Of a DNA stretch of 40,833 bases, positions 8,827-17,085 are shown one piece after another. The stretch is from the NCBI RefSeq assembly GCF_014705655.1, contig NZ_JACXIY010000051.1, forward strand, positions 1-40,833, read 5' to 3'. How positions within the stretch are numbered: the stretch's first letter is position 1; every line of letters starts with the position of its first letter. Made by a program: the position numbers and the translations under genes. Source of the DNA: Paenibacillus arenilitoris (GTDB taxonomy: Bacteria; Bacillota; Bacilli; Paenibacillales; Paenibacillaceae). The notes beneath the pieces are model-generated. The model ran no database searches and was not told the DNA's origin. It saw nothing but the letters and a program-made list of their open reading frames with translations.

Positions 8827-9762
8827 TTATAATATCCCGCGCTTCATACCACGCTTGAAATGATGAAATACCTCGTGAGGATACATGTTTAATGCACGCA
8901 TGAGAACGGTGCAGAAGCCTACAAGAATAGCGGGGCCTTCACTGTTAAATTCAAACTCAATGCCCCTTTCTTGTAAATAAGTTATCAGCCTATCGAAATC
9001 GTCTTGATATTCCGGATATAGCGGATAAGCTCGTTCGTGGATATGCTGTATAAGATCCCATGCTCCTAGCTTGACAAACTTCGGCTGCCGCTCTTCAATA
9101 TCAGACAGGTTGCCATACGCAGTTTCAAAAGCCAGATCAATAAACTTTTGGCTGTATCGAACTTTACTCCACTCCGGTTTCGCCAATGGGGCTCCAAAAA
9201 CTTGCTCTATCTCATCTTGCAACTCATCTAAGAGCGGAAATCGCGATGCGTATCCAAGACTTTCAATTAGCCCAGTATAATACCATTCCTGGCTCTCACG
9301 TCCCCGTTTGAATCGCCTCCACGTCTCTTCGCCATATTGCTCCAAATCCCGTCTGATTGAGCGGATATTGTGCAGCTTATCTGCGCAAGACACCTGACGA
9401 ATGGCCAGATTCGACGTTTTGAGAGCCTCCAGCATGTGCTGTTTTCTCTCCTCCCAAGTGGCTCCTTTGTCGGGTTCAGAGCACCCCAGGACAATTTCAA
9501 GAACAACGGAGCCAAACAGTTCAAGCAATTGTTCATCGGTCGTCTCGGTATCCTCAAGCGTATCATGCAGGATCCCGGCAGCTACGACTTCTTCCTTACA
9601 ACCCGCTTTCAGCAAAATCATTCCTACCGCATATGGATGACTGATATATGGAATTTCTGTTCCTTTGCGCTTCTGATTTCGATGTGCATAGGCGGCAAAT
9701 TCGATCGCTTTTTCAATGAGTGAATTACAACTCAATCCATGTTTATCTTCGACATCGGCCAT
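8827..9762 (-). CDS. SpoT/MESH1-like HD phosphohydrolase with an unknown C-terminal domain
   Basis: The first 140 or so residues of this 311-aa protein carry the RelA/SpoT-type hydrolase signature: H27 in AYAHRNQKRKG, H42 in ISHPYAV, H66-D67 with E70-D71 in ILHDTLEDT, and D128 in CADKLHNIRSI. Such domains use manganese to remove the 3' pyrophosphate of (p)ppGpp, but relatives hydrolyse other nucleotides. No synthetase, TGS or ACT domain follows. Instead there are about 150 residues I cannot place. The ATG follows GAGGAG by nine bases and lies 21 nt behind the McrC-like gene, so it is the last gene of that operon. It may act on a nucleotide signal or serve as an effector; that is inference. 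Confidence 0.75.
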   Translation of the reverse strand: MADVEDKHGLSCNSLIEKAIEFAAYAHRNQKRKGTEIPYISHPYAVGMILLKAGCKEEVVAAGILHDTLEDTETTDEQLLELFGSVVLEIVLGCSEPDKGATWEERKQHMLEALKTSNLAIRQVSCADKLHNIRSIRRDLEQYGEETWRRFKRGRESQEWYYTGLIESLGYASRFPLLDELQDEIEQVFGAPLAKPEWSKVRYSQKFIDLAFETAYGNLSDIEERQPKFVKLGAWDLIQHIHERAYPLYPEYQDDFDRLITYLQERGIEFEFNSEGPAILVGFCTVLMRALNMYPHEVFHHFKRGMKRGIL

Positions 9763-9783
9763 CCTAACTGACTCCTCTCCGCT

Positions 9784-11211
9784 TCAAATCAGTGCCTCTA
9801 CGGATTCGCTCATGATATTCGTTAACTTATTCGCTAATTCCTTATTCCATATGCCCGGCTTTAGTGTATATACCCCCATGCGATGCTTCTTCATATAGTC
9901 GTCTCCGAACAGAATCGAATTTTCCTTACCGTCTGCAGGCGTAATAATATAAACCTCTTCTACCGCCCTGCTGCCATCCGTTGATCGCACGATTCCGTCC
10001 CGATACTTATGCATTTCTCCTAGAGCCATTGGTAGATTACGATCGATGCGATACTTTGGATCAAAAATATACAATTTCCCTTCGGCTTCAAGAACGATAT
10101 CCGGGATCATATCATGCGTATACGTGACGTAATCGCGCGTTGAGGGTTTGAACCTTCGTTGGTAAGCAAGCGTAGCTCCGCCAGCCAGTTTAATCCGGCT
10201 CTCCTTTTTCTCGGACAACTTCAAGACAAGACCATCCTGCTCAAGGGTAAAGAGATCGGAAGAATCGAGCAATGAGCCGTTTTCCCGCAGTATCATGACC
10301 AGTTGCATGAAGACCCATATTTCATAAAGATGATACGTGTCTTTCAAAGGAATCGAGTTTTGAAATCCGATCGAGTACTCATTAAATTGATAGAGCTGCT
10401 GAAACCAAGAAAACCAACTCCGATAGATCGGATGTTTGCGAAACACTTGTGATACGACGACCGGGCCAGCGTGAGGCTGTAGCTGCTGCAGAAAAGAAGA
10501 GCGAAGCCACCCGTTCACACGATCAAGATAGTAACCGGCTTTGGATCGTATCGCATCCATGGATACGCGCTGGTACTCACGCAGAAGATGCTGTAACTCG
10601 AGCAGTTGCCGAAGCAACACTCGGTTCTCATATACGCTGTACGTGTCCTCGCGCACACCAGACCATACGAGCTCAGGAACAGGAATTTCTCGACTCATTC
10701 CGTTGCCTGGATGTCGTTCCGACCAAGCAAGTAGCGCCGGCGTCACATGCTTCACGTTTTCTCTGCGAATCCATTGATCAGTCGTGGTCAGCCTGCGAAG
10801 CGGTCTGGCTTGAATGTCTCGAAACCATTGCTGCAGCCGATAAAAGGAACGATCGACATAATCCCACTGCGCCAATGAGGTTTTTCGAGCGAAACCTTTG
10901 TTATCAAACTTCAGATAAGCTCCGCAATGTTGAAAACAAGCCGCCGCTTCCGCTAGAATATCCGCTATCATTTGCGTGTAGTCTGCTTCGGTTATTTTCC
11001 GCTTGTCTGGAAACAAGTACGTCTCATGGGTTTTTCGTTCACCTTGATCGATTGTGAAAGTCAGCAAGCCGGATTGGAAAGGCGCCGTCCATTCGCCTTC
11101 CCAGCCTGAGTTCGTTCGTACCATCGGGATCGGCATGCCAAGCGCAGAAAATTGGAAAGGCTCGCGGTGCGAGGTTCTCCAGCGATATATTCGCGCTTCC
11201 TCAAATCGCAT
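9784..11211 (-). CDS. McrC-like PD-(D/E)XK nuclease (DUF2357/DUF524 type)
   Basis: This 475-residue protein has a long N-terminal region rich in aromatic and arginine residues. Its C-terminal nuclease core is P370-D371-IVLEAEGKLYIF-D384-P-K386, the classic PD-(D/E)XK pattern. It follows an McrB-type NTPase by 48 nt, as in McrBC-like type IV systems, where the NTPase translocates and the McrC partner cuts modified DNA. The ATG at 11211 is the first start codon after an in-frame TAA; its ribosome site is weak, so coupling to upstream translation is possible. The nuclease core matches DUF524-type proteins better than classical E. coli McrC, so the target modification cannot be predicted. Confidence 0.75.
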   Translation of the reverse strand: MRFEEARIYRWRTSHREPFQFSALGMPIPMVRTNSGWEGEWTAPFQSGLLTFTIDQGERKTHETYLFPDKRKITEADYTQMIADILAEAAACFQHCGAYLKFDNKGFARKTSLAQWDYVDRSFYRLQQWFRDIQARPLRRLTTTDQWIRRENVKHVTPALLAWSERHPGNGMSREIPVPELVWSGVREDTYSVYENRVLLRQLLELQHLLREYQRVSMDAIRSKAGYYLDRVNGWLRSSFLQQLQPHAGPVVVSQVFRKHPIYRSWFSWFQQLYQFNEYSIGFQNSIPLKDTYHLYEIWVFMQLVMILRENGSLLDSSDLFTLEQDGLVLKLSEKKESRIKLAGGATLAYQRRFKPSTRDYVTYTHDMIPDIVLEAEGKLYIFDPKYRIDRNLPMALGEMHKYRDGIVRSTDGSRAVEEVYIITPADGKENSILFGDDYMKKHRMGVYTLKPGIWNKELANKLTNIMSESVEALI

Positions 11212-11259
11212 TTGATCAATCGGATTCCATACCCCGTGTCCGAGCAGTAGAATTCGGGA

Positions 11260-13521
11260 TTATCTCCAGAACTGGGTAGCGCCATACCGATCCAGTTCTC
11301 CTTTCATGCGCAGCAAGTGATAGAGAGATTCCGATCCGTCGCCGAATAACGTGGCTGTCCAATCGATCAAGTCGGTGAGCAAAGCTTCAATTTGCTCATC
11401 CCCGCGAATCTTGGGCAGCACTTTCTCGGCAATCACGCGATCGACCGCTTCATTCTTCTCCATGCGAATATCCAAGTCAAGTTCCGCATTGGCGTACAGC
11501 TTGCGGAGCATCTCATTCATCGTCCGGTAGCCGAAATGAAGCTCATAGCGGCTTAACTTTTCATGAAGTTCCTGCAGCATTTTCCATTCTTCCTGCAAGG
11601 CAACCTTATACTTAGAATCCGCCGCGTTCCAGAACTTCTCCAGATCGACATCAGACAACGTCATCACGAAGGCTCTGTCGAGCACCTTATCCGAGATGCT
11701 GTGCGTCGTCTCGTCCACGTTGATCGTGCCAATCACATAGAGATTATGAGGGATTTGCAGTTCTTGCGGTACATCCGTAACTTGGCTCTCCGTATGCAGA
11801 CGTATTGGCTGCCTCGATTCGATTGCGCTTAAGTAGTCGCTTAAGTAGTATTCGACACGTGCAAGGTTCATTTCATCGAGTACGACGAACATAGGCTTGC
11901 CTTCCTGGATCGCTTGCAGCACGGCGTTCAGGAATGGTGTCCGTACATACCTTTTCTCCAGAGCGCTGTAATAACCGAACAAGGAGGTCGAATCCGTCCA
12001 ATCCGGTCGGACTGGAATTACTCTCAAATACGGATTGAGCGCATCATGCGCTTTGCCATATACGGCATTGGCATAGAGCAAACATAGACGCGTCTTGCCT
12101 GTTCCGGAAATGCCGTTCAAGATGACAAAGTGCTTGTCCTCTAAGCTTGTCAAATTAAGATGGAAATCACGAATGATAGCTGCGGAATAAGTGAAAGGAC
12201 TCTCGTCCAAATTGGACAAGATCGTACTTAAATTAAAATCATGCTGGAATCCCTCATCATTAGGTGTATCGTTATCCTCTTCGAGATCATCTGGAGGCCC
12301 ATTCTCGTTACCCACTTCTTGCTTCGGAAAGTTTACTTTCCCACTACAATCTGCCAACAACGCACCGGCAATGAATAGCCTCTTCTTCACTTCTTCAATA
12401 GGCTCGACAAAGCTGAGCTTTCCATTATCCCATGTTGCAACATAGAACGTAGAGCCATCAACCTGAAATCCATGCTCTTCTAAAGCGGCCATTGCCTGGG
12501 CCTGTAAGACCTTATTCACCTCTGAGGAATCATCTCTTCCACGTGAATAATAACTTTTCGTGATGCGCCACTCTACTTGGTCTAGGCCATGTAAGGCCCG
12601 AAGATTTGAATAGATTTGACCTGATCCATCTACTTTAATACCGATTACTTCATTCGGCTCTCTTAGGAAACTATAAAGTGCCAGTTTGGCAATCAACTGC
12701 CCTTTATCTAAAACACTATAGACCTGCCGACATTTATTTGATTTAACATCCTGTTGCTCATCAAATTTAACATCGTAGTTTTTTCCGTACAGAGTGATTG
12801 AAATGTCCTTTTGGTGCTGATTAAACAACTCCAATAATTGTAGCGATCGAGCATGGCTGGACGTTTCGCGTTCTAAATATTCCCGTATAGGGTGAAGCTC
12901 CAACCATGTATTCCAAATATGATTCACAAGTTCACCTGTGCTGGGAAGTTGATCAAAATCTATTACAGCGCCAAAGTAAAGCCACGGTTTTTTGTTATCC
13001 TTTACACTTTGTTTAACGTATGATAGCACCTCCTCTTTTGTAAGAGGCAAGCTGTCTTTATCACTGTTAAAGATCTGGACATGATCAGACAGGAGCCCTA
13101 TCGCATCCGTCAATTCTTTCGCGTTGCCTTTCGTCCGCACCCCCTCCCAAAAAGGGTAAAAGTTACTAGCTAATATGGTTTTGAACTTTCTCTCCAATCC
13201 ATTTAATTCTAAGGTAAGCACACCGAATTCGGATTGGAAGTATTTATTATCAATGAGTTCAACAAATGCTTTCTTCCCCATATCGGTTGTTCTCTTCTTT
13301 TCGGCATGCTTAGGATTTCTAGCATCGTGCATCGTTGTTCGGAGAGTAGATTCATACGTATGTACCTGATAGTCCAGTAATTCAGGTGCCTGCCCACCAT
13401 ATTTATTCTTGAAGTCATCCATTAGTCGACGTAGAACAGGCTGCACCTCATCAAGAACTCTTTGGCATCTAAGTGCAGTTTCGGGTATGGTTAACGCTTC
13501 TTCAATTAGTTGAATGTTCAT
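11260..13521 (-). CDS. McrB-like AAA+ NTPase
   Basis: The 753-residue protein has an N-terminal part of about 400 residues without a domain I can name. An acidic linker follows (EEDNDTPNDE region), then a McrB-type AAA+ core. Walker A is GISGTGKT (470-477), Walker B is MFVVLDEMNLARVEYY, and the sensor region is IGTINVDETTHSISDKVLDRAF. The MNLAR and TINVDETT signatures are those of McrB-type GTPases. The N-terminal half would be the specificity domain. The ATG follows GGAGG by five bases. It lies 16 nt behind the 176-aa gene and 48 nt before the McrC-like gene, so the three form one transcription unit. Whether it uses GTP or ATP cannot be told. Confidence 0.85.
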   Translation of the reverse strand: MNIQLIEEALTIPETALRCQRVLDEVQPVLRRLMDDFKNKYGGQAPELLDYQVHTYESTLRTTMHDARNPKHAEKKRTTDMGKKAFVELIDNKYFQSEFGVLTLELNGLERKFKTILASNFYPFWEGVRTKGNAKELTDAIGLLSDHVQIFNSDKDSLPLTKEEVLSYVKQSVKDNKKPWLYFGAVIDFDQLPSTGELVNHIWNTWLELHPIREYLERETSSHARSLQLLELFNQHQKDISITLYGKNYDVKFDEQQDVKSNKCRQVYSVLDKGQLIAKLALYSFLREPNEVIGIKVDGSGQIYSNLRALHGLDQVEWRITKSYYSRGRDDSSEVNKVLQAQAMAALEEHGFQVDGSTFYVATWDNGKLSFVEPIEEVKKRLFIAGALLADCSGKVNFPKQEVGNENGPPDDLEEDNDTPNDEGFQHDFNLSTILSNLDESPFTYSAAIIRDFHLNLTSLEDKHFVILNGISGTGKTRLCLLYANAVYGKAHDALNPYLRVIPVRPDWTDSTSLFGYYSALEKRYVRTPFLNAVLQAIQEGKPMFVVLDEMNLARVEYYLSDYLSAIESRQPIRLHTESQVTDVPQELQIPHNLYVIGTINVDETTHSISDKVLDRAFVMTLSDVDLEKFWNAADSKYKVALQEEWKMLQELHEKLSRYELHFGYRTMNEMLRKLYANAELDLDIRMEKNEAVDRVIAEKVLPKIRGDEQIEALLTDLIDWTATLFGDGSESLYHLLRMKGELDRYGATQFWR

Positions 13522-13537
13522 GTTGGCCTCCGATTAT

Positions 13538-14068
13538 TTATTCGTATGGATTTGATCTGAGGCTCATACCTGGATTGGTAAGAGAAAGCATATACTGATG
13601 CTCCTCAAAAGCATCTGATAACCTGGACATCAGCTCGCCATCCAATTCGATCGGTAACGCTTGCCCCTCTTCGAAAATACAAGCAGGAACCGCACCTTCT
13701 AAAATTGGAATAGCAGATTCCATTCGAATATATCCTTTATGTTGCCACATTGTCTCAACAACAGGATCCACATCTCGGCCAACCACGTCTTGAAAAAGTG
13801 GCGTTATAATCAAGGCAAAACCATTAACGATTTGGCGGTTATCTTCTAACAGCTTCTTCTGACAAATCCAAAGATAGAACGGCCCTTTTAAGAGTTTTTT
13901 GGAGTTCTGCTTAGAAAGCACTTGAATAGCTGATAAATACACACTTCGAATGTGCTCATTAATTGAATCTTCTGATTGATTAGTTAAAACAGACAGGTCA
14001 AACTGGTATGCCCACCCCCTAGATTTTAATACTTCCTCAGCCAATTCAATAGTTCTCAGTAAACTCAT
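13538..14068 (-). CDS. Unknown 176-aa protein, first gene of the McrBC-like operon
   Basis: I do not recognise this protein. It has a helical N-terminus (MSLLRTIELAEEVLKSRG), a middle rich in bulky hydrophobics (GPFYLWICQKKLL, GFALIITPLFQDVV), and no membrane segment, signal peptide or cysteine pairs. It is co-oriented with the McrB-like gene, 16 nt upstream of it, and directly behind the shared promoter at 14097-14144. That makes it a likely accessory or specificity subunit. The start is uncertain. GAGAGGGG directly abuts the ATG at 14068, while the better-spaced AGAGGAG serves an out-of-frame ATG at 14077 that would encode only ten residues. Confidence 0.7.
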   Translation of the reverse strand: MSLLRTIELAEEVLKSRGWAYQFDLSVLTNQSEDSINEHIRSVYLSAIQVLSKQNSKKLLKGPFYLWICQKKLLEDNRQIVNGFALIITPLFQDVVGRDVDPVVETMWQHKGYIRMESAIPILEGAVPACIFEEGQALPIELDGELMSRLSDAFEEHQYMLSLTNPGMSLRSNPYE

Positions 14069-14096
14069 CCCCTCTCATGTGTTACTCCTCTCACAT

Positions 14097-14144
14097 AGTA
14101 TAAATCAATCGTTAGACACATCCATGTCACGAAACATATGTTCT
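14097..14144 (-). promoter_or_regulatory. Shared-architecture promoter of the McrBC-like operon (element 4)
   Basis: Read on the minus strand: AGAACATATGTTTC (14131-14144), GTGACA (14125-14130), 7 nt, GTC, 12 nt, then TATACT (14097-14102). The start codon is 28 nt downstream. The box differs from the LexA consensus CGAACRNRYGTTYC only at the first base. A-T-rich sequence lies upstream of the box. Confidence 0.7.
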
Positions 14145-14275
14145 TGTTAAATTAATTTATCGATTACTTTTCTTGGTTACATGAATTATTAGTACCACAA
14201 AGTGCATCATTTGAAATAGTTCTCACTTCCTACTCTCTTCGTCATTATCCAACAAAATCCTGCTTAGATATAAAT

Positions 14276-14306
14276 AATAAAAAACCCACCAAAATTCGGT
14301 AGGTTT
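14276..14306 (-). terminator. Intrinsic terminator of the Hma-type operon
   Basis: On the minus strand AAACCTACC and GGTGGGTTT form a 9-bp stem with one U-G pair and a 7-nt loop, running into a T-rich tail. It lies about 60 nt behind the PLD-SNF2 helicase stop. The remaining DNA to position 14068 holds the McrBC promoter and no other gene. Confidence 0.8.
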
Positions 14307-14364
14307 GAGGGCTTGAGTTCAATTTCTATACTCACTCTCATTAAATATGTCAGTGAAGATCTTA

Positions 14365-17082
14365 TCACCAAGGCTCACTGAGTTTGTTTACAATATCACG
14401 ACGAGATAAGACAGAAGCACATCGTTCCCATAAATGTGCCTCAGGATCTAAGGTTCCACGATACTTTACTGAAAAAGCATCCTGAGCCTTTTTTCTTTCA
14501 TGCATGTATTCGTTCATTCGTTCCTTAAGCTCTTCTTCGTTCTCAATCCAATCATCATCGATTGTATCAGGGAGACTGCCAAATATGTCGTAGGTGTCGC
14601 GTAGACGTTCTGATAAGACGTTGTAGACCTTCTCATCCTGTGTTTCACTATAAACAAGATTGAGCATGTCAACAAACTTACGAGCCTGTCCGAACCTCTT
14701 GATTCTACCCAGTCGCTGTTCGAGTCGAGATGGATTCCACGGAAGATCGATGTTAATCAAGGTACCTAATGTTTGAAGGTTCAAACCCTCACATGCCGCA
14801 TCGGTTGCTACTACCAGCCGGATCTCACGCGTTCTAACAGCAGCCTTAATGACTTCACGTTCTACATTGTTAAACTGCTCGCCTCGAAAAAGTCCGCTCT
14901 TTCCTACACCCGCATATACGGCTACAACTTCACCTTTGAAAGACTTGGCTAGCTCTTTGGCAATCCATTCCGCCGTATCGTAGTACTGGCTAAAAATAAT
15001 ACATCCATGTTCAAGCCATGTCTTTCCGTCTGTCCTAAATTCAGTTAAGAACCACTTCACGGTATTGAGTTTAGAATCTACTGCTTCCGCACGTGATAGC
15101 TGTGTTTCTATTGCTTTGAGACAGGCAACTTCTGCAGGTGTCATTTCAGTAAGAATGTGTTCTACCTCTTCAGTATGGTCCTCGTCCTCATTTGATATCG
15201 AATGCTTAAGCATTTTCTGTGCAGTTTTCAACCCAGACGCAAAGCTCGAACAAATACGCTGTAGCATCAAGGATTTCATAAAGCCGCCAGCTTTGGTCCT
15301 AGATTGAAGAAGCTTGCAAAACTCTTCGGCTTTTTCATATGCTACCTGAAAGGGTGTGTTTGTTGGAATTCCCAAGCCGACAAAGCGAGACTGATATTGT
15401 GCTAGGTTTCGAGTTACCGGATGCGTATTGACACCAACCTTTTCCAAAAGCCCATCGTCTTCAAGCTGTTTTCGCTTTCTTAGTACGGTATGACGCAATA
15501 CAGGGTTATTTTCTTTAAAAAAACTGGGATCCAAACATTCAGAAAGCCAAATATTTTGGATCATGTAATCCAGGTCTTCGTAACGGTGGGCGCTAAAGAA
15601 AGACTGGGGATTGACCGCCAAATGATCGCGAATCTGCTGTACTATATGATGTTCATTAGATGGGGGCAGTGGATTGCTTAACCATTGCCAAGCCTCTCTC
15701 TCGGAAGCAACATGACTTTTCCCAGTTACTAATGGGATCGCTTGTTCATGGTCTAGCCAAGGGGATAATGAATCACCGAGAACAAACTCTGCTCCACTAT
15801 TCAGTATCCCCAAGAGATCCCATAACTCCCGCACGTCTGTCTGGATGGGGGTTGCAGTACCGAGTATCAAATGCCGAGTACGCTTTCCAATTTGATGCAT
15901 GAAAGCAAGAAGATTATTCGGTTCAGCTGCTTTATCGCCCAGCCCACCTCTTGCTCGTGCTTTGTGTGCTTCATCCAGAATGACTGTCCCGAATCGATTC
16001 TTAAGGAGCATTCCTGCTTCTTTGACAAACTCAGACCTCTCCCGCTGGTGCATGATTAATCCAGTTGATATGATAGCAATTTTATAAGGACATTTTTTTA
16101 TAGAAGATGCATCTCCGCGGGGAGATAAAATCTGCCCTTCAGCACCAAGCCACACCTTTTTTTGGGAAGACCAGACAGCCGCGGGAACGCCCAGCTTATC
16201 CATCATCTCAATTTGCCATTGAATTGTTAACGTGGACGGAGCAAGAATGAGAACCGGACCATCTTCAAGAAGAGCACTCACCAGAGCACTGGTTGCCATG
16301 GAGAGTGTTTTACCAACCCCGACCTCGTCAGCTAGAAGAAAGCGGGCTTTACCGTACGTTTCCCGATGCTCCAAAAACATGGTTACAAAGGAGCGCTGCC
16401 AGGGCTGCAATTGTTCCCCGCCCCGATATATCGGAGCTTCAGCCATTGCGGCAGCCGGGACCTCAGACGGCTTCAATACTTCTACAGTGACCTCCCGACG
16501 ATTAGCAACCCGATTGATTTCTGCCAGAATGGCTTCCGGCAGAGGAACACCGTCGTTCCACAAGGCCCAGAATTCCCTCTCTACCCAATCAGCGCTTTCC
16601 TCATCGTCATCCTGCCATACCAGTTCATAGTTATGCGCAAAGGCACTTTTCGACTCATTAACAGAACCAATGAACGACCTGCGACTACCATCAGGATAAT
16701 GTATAGATCCTGCCTTTCCATGAAGGAATAGGCGCTCCCGCGGCACAACCCTTATTTCCACATTACCAGACTGCAATAGCTGATCGAGGATTTGATAGCG
16801 CTCCTTTTTCAGGATTGCCTCCGCTTCAACATCAACTTCGTTCCAATGCTCTTTAAGAGCCGTATTCCGCCTTGTTGCCATCTGAAAATCAGCCAGATCC
16901 AGTTCAGAATTACAAATAATCTTTACTTCAGGAATTTTAGAGATTTCCTCGCCAACCAACTCAAAAATTGAACTCCTAAAATAGCCCGCAATTCGGAAGT
17001 ACTTAGATGCGCCTCTAAGAGGCTCGACCAAAAAATCTGTATCCAACCGTTCCGTTCGTGATGAAAACCGCTTTAACGTCAT
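14365..17082 (-). CDS. PLD-SNF2 helicase of the Hma-type operon
   Basis: In this 905-residue protein a phospholipase-D-like domain (H121-G-K123, then IGSVNESKSAFAHNYE) is fused to an SNF2/SF2 helicase. Helicase motifs are DEVGVGKT (252-259), D370EAH, GTATPIQ, and the C-terminal motifs TDAACEGLNLQ and RLEQRLGRIKRFGQ. Only one HKD-like motif is visible, so a PLD nuclease would need to dimerise. The ATG follows AGAGG by nine bases, four nucleotides after the methylase stop. It is the last gene of the operon and is followed by a terminator. Helicase, methylase and DUF499 ATPase together match the Hma type. It probably translocates on DNA and may cut it. Confidence 0.85.
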   Translation of the reverse strand: MTLKRFSSRTERLDTDFLVEPLRGASKYFRIAGYFRSSIFELVGEEISKIPEVKIICNSELDLADFQMATRRNTALKEHWNEVDVEAEAILKKERYQILDQLLQSGNVEIRVVPRERLFLHGKAGSIHYPDGSRRSFIGSVNESKSAFAHNYELVWQDDDEESADWVEREFWALWNDGVPLPEAILAEINRVANRREVTVEVLKPSEVPAAAMAEAPIYRGGEQLQPWQRSFVTMFLEHRETYGKARFLLADEVGVGKTLSMATSALVSALLEDGPVLILAPSTLTIQWQIEMMDKLGVPAAVWSSQKKVWLGAEGQILSPRGDASSIKKCPYKIAIISTGLIMHQRERSEFVKEAGMLLKNRFGTVILDEAHKARARGGLGDKAAEPNNLLAFMHQIGKRTRHLILGTATPIQTDVRELWDLLGILNSGAEFVLGDSLSPWLDHEQAIPLVTGKSHVASEREAWQWLSNPLPPSNEHHIVQQIRDHLAVNPQSFFSAHRYEDLDYMIQNIWLSECLDPSFFKENNPVLRHTVLRKRKQLEDDGLLEKVGVNTHPVTRNLAQYQSRFVGLGIPTNTPFQVAYEKAEEFCKLLQSRTKAGGFMKSLMLQRICSSFASGLKTAQKMLKHSISNEDEDHTEEVEHILTEMTPAEVACLKAIETQLSRAEAVDSKLNTVKWFLTEFRTDGKTWLEHGCIIFSQYYDTAEWIAKELAKSFKGEVVAVYAGVGKSGLFRGEQFNNVEREVIKAAVRTREIRLVVATDAACEGLNLQTLGTLINIDLPWNPSRLEQRLGRIKRFGQARKFVDMLNLVYSETQDEKVYNVLSERLRDTYDIFGSLPDTIDDDWIENEEELKERMNEYMHERKKAQDAFSVKYRGTLDPEAHLWERCASVLSRRDIVNKLSEPW

Positions 17083-17085
17083 ATC

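Noticed and set aside
10449..11057. 202-codon plus-strand open frame
   Set aside because: It is antisense to the McrC-like nuclease; the cysteine- and arginine-rich translation is typical of a shadow.
14048..14077. Ten-residue leader peptide starting at 14077
   Set aside because: It has a good ribosome site but overlaps the 176-aa start and shows no regulatory codon run; it may only reflect an uncertain start.
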